A stretch of DNA of 15,359 nucleotides, taken from positions 1-15,359 of the forward strand of contig JAQIWT010000764.1 of the NCBI GenBank assembly GCA_034696485.1, read 5' to 3'. Shown here one piece after another: positions 1 to 8,700 of this stretch (positions are counted from its first letter, which is position 1; every line of letters starts with the position of its first letter). The translations under genes and the position numbers were made by a program. This stretch comes from Isohypsibius dastychi. Taxonomy: Eukaryota; Tardigrada; Eutardigrada; Parachela; Isohypsibiidae. The notes beneath the pieces are model-generated. The model was not told the DNA's origin. It made no database searches and saw nothing but the letters and a program-made list of their open reading frames with translations.

Positions 1-52
<52 letters not shown>
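1..52. repeat. Poly-C homopolymer of 52 bases
   Basis: The first 52 bases are uninterrupted cytosine. The opposite strand is poly-G and could form G-quadruplexes. A tract of this length with no interruption can be a real homopolymer, a sequencing or assembly artefact, or a contig-edge effect; the sequence cannot tell these apart. The following bases are ordinary mixed sequence. Confidence 0.95.
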
Positions 53-279
53 ACTCATCTTTTTGTGTTAGAAGAGGGTTGATTTTTCTGTTACGCGCGT
101 GGGGCAGAGGTCTCCTATCTTAGCGATGTGAATAGGTCATGCGTGACCTGTCGGCGATGCGTAAATACAAGAATAAAAATTCGAATCAAAATAGAGATTC
201 TGACATAGATGAAGGTGAGAATCGAAATTACTACGAGCAATTGAAGTCACAAAATTTGCGTCAATAAGCCAACGCCCGA

Positions 280-294
280 CGCCGCGAAGCGGCG
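280..294. repeat. GC-rich perfect hairpin
   Basis: CGCCGC (280-285), loop GAA, GCGGCG (289-294): a perfect 6-bp stem with a three-base loop, inside a GC-rich patch (about 271-307) in otherwise AT-rich DNA. The function is unknown; it could form a stable RNA or DNA hairpin. Confidence 0.5.
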
Positions 295-1131
295 GACGCG
301 ACGGGGCTAATGCTTTAAACCGATGTGTTTGATTTACAAGCAATTTAAACTACTGATATATAATGTTTAATTTCAACTTATCATAGTTAAAATAGCTCCC
401 AATAAGTAATCACCATCACAAATATTGTTGTTATTAGTCCACTGTTCTGCCGAGTGCACGAATTATTTCTGCTGTTTCATACCGATCTCATTGTTTCTAT
501 TTTTATTGTTTTATTCTAAGAGTATCAGGAACCGGAATAATTTAATAATTTAATTTCTGTGGAATGAAATTGCGTGGATGCTATACTGTTTTTTTATTCG
601 TTTTTTGTTAGCAATTTTTTAGCAACTGACTTACAACGTACGGACGATTGTCGGGCAATAACGCGGACACCCTCTGTTCGAGCATTTCGAGAACAGAGAA
701 AAATAAAATAACCTATGACCAATGCTCTCCAGATCACGTTTTTTCTGCCGTCTAGTTCGGAGGTGCAAAAGATGGCATTTTCGGTGTGCGGATTTGATCA
801 CAACAGCTCATCTCACCAAGCACCTAAAGCAGAATTTCCTACATCGACGATTAGATTCACCCAGCAATGATTCTGTGTCAACGTTGAAATATGTATGCAT
901 GATGTCAATAGTAGAAAGACGAAACTAGTTCTAGCTCTATTCACGTACACGACTAGTTACAACTAACAACTTCCTACCCAAATTCTTCTATCGAGTGATC
1001 TGAAGTTTTGCGAGAAGAGTCTCAGCCCACTATGAGAACCGATGTAAACTGGATGCAAACTGGATCTCACCCTCAAGGATCATACAAACGCGATGCAGAA
1101 AATGTAACATGTAAGATCGATTCAAGAAACA

Positions 1132-1705
1132 TTAAGGACAACAGGCAATCGGTCTTTAGAGGGCCACACCGAATGAAGTGGGCACCACTTTCTCTCTGGC
1201 TGCCCTTCTTCACAGTCAATTTACCATAAATCAGATTTGAACTTCGAATGCAAAACTAAACTATTGAATATTCTGCGATCTAGAAAATTTTTATTTCATT
1301 CGATAGCAGATGCAAAACTACACATTCCCGGAGAATACTGAATGAGCCCTTGAGTTTGTTCATGAATTATATCAGTTTGAAATTTTCAAATTAAAATTCT
1401 GAAAAAACTTACCATCATAGCGAAATTTCCAACGTCGGGAATCAAGTATTAGTTTTAACTAACAGAAAAAACTGTAAAAATCTGTGATCGGAGAACATTT
1501 AGGAGTTTAGTTTGGCGCCTGAAGTTTAATCGGTTTTGCACCCGCCAGAGGTCAACCGATTACTGCGCGCACAAAATGACTTTAAATGAAAATTGATTGA
1601 ACCTTGGCCTGTTGATATTCGTAATGAAGGTATACAAAATGCATCTACCACGCGCACCATCCGGTTTCCCTGAAAACTACTAAACCGATTGCCTGTTGTC
1701 CTTAA
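1132..1705. repeat. Inverted repeat with perfect 22-bp arms, 530-bp spacer
   Basis: Bases 1132-1153 (core ACAGGCAATCGGT) are the exact reverse complement of 1684-1705. Weaker similarity seems to continue beyond the cores on both sides. Inside the spacer, 1527-1535 (TAATCGGTT) and 1554-1562 (AACCGATTA) form another perfect 9-bp inverted repeat using the same AATCGGT word. This looks like a degenerate MITE or other foldback non-autonomous transposon. I found no transposase ORF and no certain target-site duplication. Confidence 0.55.
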
Positions 1706-1707
1706 GA

Positions 1708-1713
1708 TTTATT
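1708..1713 (-). terminator. Candidate poly(A) signal of the minus-strand kinase
   Basis: The plus strand reads TTTATT, which is AATAAA on the minus strand, about 170 bp downstream of the kinase stop codon at 1882-1884. It is the first canonical hexamer I notice downstream. It lies at the outer edge of an inverted-repeat arm, so the repeat may have supplied it. A transcript 3' end is needed to confirm it. Confidence 0.4.
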
Positions 1714-1881
1714 TCCAATGCCCCAGCTTTAGGCATGGCTCCTAGCAATGACACTTCCATGGATGACGGGCTTGCCTGAAGAAAGCAACCCAAACCTGAC
1801 CGCAAAAGAAAGAACCAACATTTTTAAACCATGAAATTTTTTTGTTGGACTTGATAGGATCTGAAGAACTCAGGTTCGGTC

Positions 1882-4595
1882 TTAAAACGTTTTTTCAAGA
1901 AATGTACTGTTCAGCAAAGCTCGTGCGTCGGCGCGGCTCTGCGGCTCCAGGTCCAAACATTTAGCCAGAAAGTCTTTAAATTCGGCACACGAGACATCGG
2001 GGATGACCGGCGGTCCAGACAACATAAAAGCCAACATACCACTATTTTGCAGCTCTTTGAAGGTTCCACCCTTCTTAAACTGCATTTCACCGCCCATGAA
2101 GAGCTCAAGTGCAATAACGCCGAGACTATAAATGTCACTCTTGGTCCCCAACTCACGAATTCGGATTGCTTGATGTTCCAGATAAACTGCCATCCATTCT
2201 GGTGAGATATATGGTAACTCTCCCGTCATGTGCTGTTTGACATAATCCAGCTCTTTCTTCGCATTCACCCACACCTTCACTTGCTTTTCGCTGACATAAC
2301 TATCCAGGTCACAAATTTTTAGGATGGGGCGCTCACCCGGAACTTCCAAAATGTTTCTCGGTTTCAAATCAGTGTGAATGATACCTTGATCATGTAGATA
2401 AACGAGACCTTCTAGAATCTGCCTGACCCGATGTTGAACAAATTGATAACTTTCCGTCACGTGAGTTCCTGACCATGCAACGAGGTGTTCTAAAAAAAGT
2501 ACTTCATTTTATTCACCTTATTTTCAGCGAGTTGAAGTTTCACACTGAACTCACAAATCGTTGCACCGGCACGGCAGCGCACGCATCAAAAGTGCGTAGA
2601 ATTAACTGTTTGAGAGGTCATACTAACCTGTCATACAGACACATCTCGTGGCCACTCACCACATGTGTATTGTTAAGAGTTGTGTCATTTTTGTGACTAT
2701 TACGGTATAGCTCCATTTTTTGAGTCAGAGCCAAAGGCTTTGTGGCCAACCACATGATAATTCTCGTGATGCACGTCGTTGCTGACGAGTGACCCATGTC
2801 ACTTTTTCTACAAATTGGGTCTCTGTGATTGATGTCAATTCACTGGTAAGGGCATAGAATTCAACTTTTTTTGCGCCTCATCTGTTCGCCAAATACAACA
2901 ATTCGAGCAAAATCGATAATGAAATTAGATGGGACAACAGATGAAACAGATGCGTTTAGAATTATGCGCAACGTTACTGTACTTGCTGGATATCGTTTGA
3001 ACGGCCAAAGATAATTTTGTCCGGGACAATTTCGGTTTAACCATGTCAATTAGTCGGCTGCTTGCCAAGACTGAATTGTCAATTGAAACCGAGCTACAAC
3101 ATTCGATGCACACCAGAGTATACAGTGGCCAGCGGCGTAGATATGTCTCAAATAAGGGTTGGTATTACTGAATAAACTAGCTTTTTTCGATGGGTGACAA
3201 CCAGGAGCGTCTTCTCAGATCCGGGGATGGGCCTTGATGGTAAGCCGGCCAGGATTTGGCTCTTGTAACAAATTTGATCAGAAAGAAGGAAAGAGGCCCA
3301 CCCAGAAAACACGCATGAGCACTATCGAGAGAACCAAATGGTTCTGCGGTCTTACAATTAGTGGGCGGCCGTATGACGTCAGCTCCATAGTCGATTTATT
3401 CAATGAAATTTGCTTTCGAATTGACTAATGTAACGGATATGCACACATGTAGCCGGCAAAAGTGTTTCCCTGCATCCAGTTACACAGGAAAACTTTTCTT
3501 TGGTAACTCTGGAAAAATTTCCCCTCCTTTTTTCCCCATTCTAGTTTCCAGCAGAAAAAGAATTGGAACTGACGGCTTTCTGCTTCTGAATGGTTCTGAC
3601 TACACATCTCTGACAATTTGGCAGTCAACTATCAACAAGAGTCCAAAATGATCAGAGTTGAATATTTCTGGATGTTATCGCAGAATAAAAGATATGCCTT
3701 TTAACAATACAGATTCAGCAGAGTCCTTCCACGATGAATCTCAGTTGGCCATTTTGCATTTTGGTTGCTATTTGACCATCGAAGGGTCAAGTAGCTGATA
3801 CCAGAATCACTCAGAAGCTTGCCACAATCAGTTAAGTACTGTTTCTGCCGAAAACTTGAGATGGGAAACAAAGAGGGAAAATTCTCGAGAGTTACTTCAG
3901 AAAAGTTTCCCTAGGTAACTGGATGCAAGGAAACACTTTTGCTGGCTTCACATGCGGATAGACAAATGAAATAACTCAGTTTTCTTTGGTTTCTGAATCG
4001 ACGAACTGAATGCGAGGATGACGTCAAACGACGGCCTACGCAAACCTCGAACCGCAAAACCTTTTGGGTCGCATGATAAATATTTCGACAAAGGGAATGC
4101 ATGACTCTTTAACACAAACTCTTTAACACATCGATCTGGAAGTCAGTGTTACAAATTGCTTATCCTTTCTTATGCCCACTTACCGCCCCAGATTTCCATG
4201 GCAGACGTAACCCGAAAAGGAGGTTCATCATCGATACGCCGTCCAATAGCGTAATGTTTCACAACGTGTTCGTTGTCTAAGCTTCGCAAAAACATAAGAT
4301 GGTCCAGCTTTTCTTGAACAGCGTTGTCTGCCAGGAATTTCTGGAGATCAGCCTCATGCTCGTTTATGCCAACGAACAACTTGAGGATAAGTCTTTTGGG
4401 CCAATGAGGGGGTAAACCGGCATCATTTGCTGCTTGCGCGGTGTAGATGTATCCAAAAGTGCCATTCGCCTCAAGGTTTGTATCAAACTTCACCACTGGT
4501 GGGACGTGAGCAAAGGGTGGCTGGTCCGCACTCAGAAAGGCAAAGGGTGGCTGGTCCCCACTCAGAAAGGCGAGGTTGATTCGAATCGACATCAT
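1882..4595 (-). CDS. Divergent protein kinase, probably active, 2 exons, 339 aa
   Basis: Predicted Ser/Thr-type kinase. Coding exons are 4184-4595 and 1882-2489, joined across a phase-1 intron (2490-4183; donor GTAAGT, acceptor TTTTTTTAG). Start: tandem ATG ATG at 4595-4590, with an in-frame TAG five codons upstream. Residues 11-30 are two copies of a ten-residue FLS(G/A)DQPPFA-type repeat. Kinase domain: glycine loop EANGTFG at 42-48 (first Gly replaced by Ala), beta-3 lysine K72 in LILKLF, hinge AMEIWGE (about 132-138), catalytic loop IIHTDLKPRN at 174-183 (HTD for HRD, so Asp178, Lys180 and Asn183 are kept), DLD for DFG at 198-200 (metal-binding Asp198 kept), PYISPEW in the activation-segment/APE region, KSDIYSLG and a terminal SRADAR. 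The domain is nearly the whole protein, with no membrane segment or accessory domain seen. Substrate unknown. The subfamily is uncertain; some features recall GCN2/eIF2-alpha-kinase-like or MAP3K-like kinases. It lies head-to-head with the tandem pseudokinase gene. Confidence 0.8.
2490..4183 (-). other. Long kinase intron containing a foldback repeat
   Basis: This 1694-bp intron separates the N-lobe exon from the C-lobe exon. It begins (minus strand) GTAAGTGGG and ends in a T tract followed by AG. Using this acceptor gives a hinge and alpha-D of normal length (GEHLVAWSGTHVTES). It has no coding exon that I can support, and it contains the 737-bp inverted-repeat element at 3333-4069. Confidence 0.65.
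3333..4069. mobile_element. Foldback/MITE-like element with ~225-bp terminal inverted repeats
   Basis: The left arm (about 3333-3557) and the right arm (about 3841-4069) are imperfect reverse complements around a spacer of about 285 bp. The best block is 3454-3510 against 3953-3897 and onward inward, with roughly 49 of 57 positions identical, including AAAAGTGTTTCC and TGCATCCAGTTAC. Further out, the arms share TGACGTCA, GGCCGT and GGTT.TGCGGT. No transposase is visible. It resembles a non-autonomous DNA transposon or foldback element inserted in the kinase intron. The outer limits are approximate and I could not identify a target-site duplication. Confidence 0.6.
4511..4570. repeat. Two tandem copies of a 30-bp unit, in frame in the kinase N-terminus
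   Basis: 4511-4540 and 4541-4570 are identical except at one position (G at 4528, C at 4558). The unit is 30 bp, so on the minus strand it encodes a ten-residue duplication, AFLSGDQPPF then AFLSADQPPF, without changing frame. The single substitution gives Gly/Ala. High identity means a recent duplication. Confidence 0.9.
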
Positions 4596-5749
4596 ACTTG
4601 TATGTTTCTACTTGAAACGGAATGGAGTTTTGAGTTCGCTATTCAGTGCAATAAAGAAGCTCTATTTGATCTGAGCGCAAATAGTTGTAATGCTCTCTGG
4701 TGCAAATTAGACAGTCGAACCAGATTATTTCATTTATCCTGGTAAACATTGATAACGGAACAAACACCCCAAAGCAAAGATAAATACAAGGTATCCGCCA
4801 TGATGAGATCACAGCGTTTAAAGAATAAACGATTCGGGGAGGTGCAGATTGCACATCAGTCCTGCCGCTAACGCAACCTGGTGCTCGGATACATACATGA
4901 CTTTAATTGAATGGCATTTACGGCAAAGCAGCTTCGGAATGACCTGAGACACATGAACCTCAATTACACTTGAGCTTGTTGGTGCTTTACAATGCTATCA
5001 ATAGATAAGAAGATATTGTATTTTCATTTCGTGTTCATCACAATCATTGTTGATACACGATAATGTTTTTACTTCCCACCGCATTTGTATATTATTACAA
5101 GTCAATCGGCTTGGTTTTTTTTAAAACTGATGCTCACTTTTGGGTAGAACTCAGAAAAACAATCTCCTTTACGGCCACTGATCTTGTGCAGTACTTCGCC
5201 AAGCAGACCTTATCCAAAGCACACTGCGTTGGTTGGTTATTTTACATATCTCAAAGGCGAAGCTTTTGTATTAGTTAGCTTGACTACAACTGCCAAGATA
5301 CGTTACTGAATTAGGGTGTCCATTCATTACCTTTCAATTTGATTCATTCACAAAAGAACCTCACGTGTATCACTTGAAGGTAGATGAAATTTGAGAATCT
5401 ACCTGGAAATTATAATTATTTGGGCTGATGTTTGACATCAGTGCAGGTTACTGAAACAAAGTTCATCGTACAGTTCGCACCGCACGCTGATCACCTGATG
5501 ATGAATGGAATCGCATATTTACAATAGGGAATGATAAGGCTGGTTATCAAACCAGCTCGTTGGAGGTAAATGAAGAGTTAAGTTCTACGTTTCATTCCTC
5601 GATATCATGATGATTCAATAATCAGAAAACAAACAAATGTTGGGAAAGAAACTAGTCAACAGCGAATTGCAACTGGTTATCCAAATATTCTTGGAAGTTC
5701 TTCTTCGCCGATTTGTTTCTCGTCGTTGTATTTTTTGGAATTTATCGAA
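4596..5749. promoter_or_regulatory. Divergent intergenic region between the two kinase-family genes
   Basis: These 1154 bp separate the kinase start (minus, 4595) from the pseudokinase start (plus, 5750). They must hold both 5' UTRs and promoters, possibly a shared bidirectional one. No exon is convincing. Three short perfect hairpins are present: AGGTAGAT/ATCTACCT at 5378-5404, CTGATGT/ACATCAG at 5425-5441, and GCTGGTT/AACCAGC at 5539-5556. A minus-strand ATG in a reasonable context (ATGGCGGATACC, start at about 4801) opens only 23 codons. No clear TATA box is assigned. Confidence 0.45.
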
Positions 5750-8700
5750 ATGGAAACCGAGGAAGGCATTGAAAAAGCAGATAAAAGTCTTGGCCTATCT
5801 GGCTTTACCCTGTCTGCCGCAAATGGTAAGTCTTGATATTTGGATATTCTATATTGATTCAAGAGAAATTTTCTGGTCTATAAGGGTAAACCCTTGGTTC
5901 ACAAGCCTTGTCTTCACACCTAGTACGCGTACGTTAAATGTCCAGCAGCACCGGAGGACTGTTTACTTCTTTTGAATTTCCCAGGCTGAATTATGATTAT
6001 CTAGAAAACCAAAAACATTCATATCAAGTACAGTTCTCCCAGAAATTCTCTGGCAAACTAGGCCCCGCCTCACATGCTAAGCCTATGGGAGGCGGGGCTT
6101 GGTTTCCCAGAGAATATCTGGGAAACTGTATTCCAAGTATTCCTCGAAAGCCGCTCGGATAAGCGTACTTTAAAAGTCAACAAGTGGACCGCTAGAATGT
6201 GGACCGTTCATGTATGTTGACCAGCAGTCTGGGTACAAACTGTGTCCTTATATTTTATAAGAGGAGTCCGGGGTCCGGCATGAATTTAGACAACTCTGAA
6301 TGGACAAGTCATGTATGTGGACCACTCTTTTTGGACCACCTTTCTGGAAAAACGCATTGATTAAATCATTTATAGTATCAAATGACCAAAACATTCTAGC
6401 TCTTTGAATTTCAAAAAGCCTGATTAACTTATGAAGGCTTTGCAGTGCTACGTGCGACTTTTGAAATTCGGAAGAGCTTTCCTCAGGTGAAACTTCAGGC
6501 ACAAATTTCCAAGTTGAAACGACCGAAGCAGCCGACGCTACGTGTTTAGGAATCAACTTCTGATAGAGAAATATCAAGGGTCCTTCGCAGCAATGAGGAT
6601 CAACATAACGAAGTTCGATCATTTTTTATAACTCTACTCGCGAGCAGAGTTACAAGTTTGATCAAACTTGCGAAATCCAAAGTATGATCGGAATTACAAT
6701 CAGCGAGTGTGCTTAGGTCTAACTCCTCCCACTGTTACATACTATACTAACCTTAGTTCATTCCCCCGAGTCGCACCTAAGAGCACCATGTCTCCCCACT
6801 TCCAGCTTGAATACAGCATCACAGAAACTCTCGTGACACCCTGGCGGTTACAGAACATATTCAAGGGTATAGAGCAGAGATGACGAGTTATCTGCTATAT
6901 TTCTTTTACATTCTCGGAGGAAGAACAATGAACGTTTCGGAAAACTCAAAAGTTCTCAGTTTGAAATCCTTGTCAAAACGGGAAATGATGAAACCGAAAA
7001 CGATTACTTGCAGCGAGAAAGCTTTTCACATGGCAGACTGGAATAAACTCATCGAAGAAAACATCATTCGTGCATTTTTAGTTCGGGGATTGAAAGAAAT
7101 CACATGTGTTTTAATGTTCTCCTGGTTGTGTTAATAGGTCCAGCAACACGACATGCGGAGCAATGGCCTTCAGTGAACAAGTTTCGAATTATTGAGGAAC
7201 TCCAGAGCGTGTTTGATGGAAACTTTGCGGTATTTCGGGTAGAAGAACTAGTTCCTAGTCGCGATATCAGCGAAAAGATCCTGAAGATGCTCAGAGTCGA
7301 TTTTTGCGATGAGGCAGTTCTGAAACGGATTCTTAAGATTCCTCATAAGAACATACAGCGCTACTTTACGCTTGAAAGAAGTTTTGCTGGACCCCATCTG
7401 TGGTTGCTGCATGAACGACCTCAAGGTATGATGACCGATTCGCTTTACAGTTTAACCGAATTATCAGGCGGAACATATAATTCTTTGAAAAATCAACTAC
7501 GTATTCAAAGCATTCGAAACCATACGTATAAGTTGTGCCCTCAACAGTATCTCAGTGAACCCAGGTAAAATACTGATCAGTGGTTTTTAAGGCGGATTGT
7601 CTATATTTGTTTGTTGTCAGACTGATTCGGCAGTTTGTGGTTTTGACATTAAGAGACAATGATTCTTTTATCCGAGGTTCAAAAAATGAGAGCACAACCG
7701 AATGATCGAAACAGTTTCTCCAAAATGACCATCATTTCCATATTTCATTCTCTAGGAGTATCGCTTCGGAGCTTGCTGGCAGAGCGAAGACTATCGCAGG
7801 ATGAGGTTTTGTCGTATGCACTGCAACTCCTCTATGGTTTGGAGTATTTACACGGGAGAAGCAATCTGAAAAGTCTATACGATTGTGGAAGCGTGGATCC
7901 CGATGTTGAAGCTGTCTTCCACGGTACCCTCACGAGCGATACTTTAATGATCTACTCTCCAGAACGAGGGCTCAAAATTACCGATATTGAGTTCAGCAAA
8001 GGCTTCAGGAAGTCAGCATTACAGTCCGTCAAAGCACTTGACGAAAGCCGATCCTCGATGTTCTACTTATCGCCGGAGTCAATCCAGTTTGCTGCTGGGT
8101 ATCCAACCAAATTGGCGTTAAATAGCCGGACGGATGTTTGGAGTTTTGGTTGCATCTTCTTGCAGATGATATCGGGACGGAATATCGTCTTGAAATGTAA
8201 AGGTGGCCAAGAGCTTACAGTTAAAGACGCACCGCTCACCATTCTGCGAGCGAGACTGGACGGTGCGGTGCCTGAAACAGGAAAAATTCCGGACGACCAC
8301 TATCTCATGAAATGTCTTCAGGGGGACCCCAAAAGTCGCCCATCCGTCCAGACTTTACTCAAAGAGTTGGAGTCCCTGGATCCTCTTGGAAGGTAATATT
8401 TTCCGAAAACAACTATAGGAGTATCTTGTATTCTTTAAATTTCAGTCTGTTCGAGAATCTGGATACCGATGGTCAGTTCTATAACACCTTTAGCTATCTT
8501 GGCCAGGAAGTGACGTATCAGAAAGCAGATTGCACTGACCACGGGGTTTTTGGAAAGTTGTATAAGGCCACTTTTCAAGATGAAAAAGGACGCAATGGGA
8601 TCGTGATGAAATCACAGTTAAATCGCGGCAAAAGTGGGCTCTTTAAATTGGAATGGTTGATCGAGAACAGACTGCTCCCGAGACTGAGCAAAATCTTAAC

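Larger units (their letters stand above)
53..1881. other. Intergenic region downstream of the kinase gene, no gene recognised
   Basis: I see no convincing coding exon here. The open frames are short, lack recognisable domains and have no supporting splice pattern. Visible structure includes a small GC-rich patch at about 271-307, T-rich tracts near 588-618, an inverted repeat spanning about 1132-1705, and a probable poly(A) signal for the minus-strand kinase at 1708-1713. The right-hand end will contain the 3' UTR of that kinase. Confidence 0.6.
5826..7137 (+). other. First intron of the tandem pseudokinase gene
   Basis: A 1312-bp phase-1 intron (GTAAGT ... TTAATAG). It carries an imperfect 48-bp-arm hairpin (6028-6132), repeated GTGGACC-like words (about 6185-6340), a minus-strand ORF (6248-6622) and two abutting palindromes (6629-6670). 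An extra small exon with 1-1 phase cannot be excluded: a plus-strand frame from about 6880 to 7134 is open, but it lacks a domain signature. Confidence 0.6.

Noticed and set aside
722-1229. Two plus-strand open frames of 68 and 73 codons
   Set aside because: Composition is not protein-like, there are no motifs and no splice support; the second overlaps an inverted-repeat arm.
2461-2474. Alternative acceptor TCAG giving a shorter start of the kinase C-lobe exon
   Set aside because: It is also phase-compatible, but it lacks a pyrimidine tract and would shorten the hinge/alpha-D region. The TTTTTTTAG site slightly upstream gives a normal-length segment.
1882-4595. Kinase horizontally acquired from a prokaryote or virus
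   Set aside because: It has a spliceosomal intron at the same hinge position as its neighbour's domains and similar base composition, so local duplication explains it better.
6880-7134. Open plus-strand frame just ahead of pseudokinase exon 2, as a possible exon
   Set aside because: No domain signature, and no donor of sensible intron length ahead of the 7138 acceptor. Exon 1 at 5750-5825 has a strong donor and the right phase.
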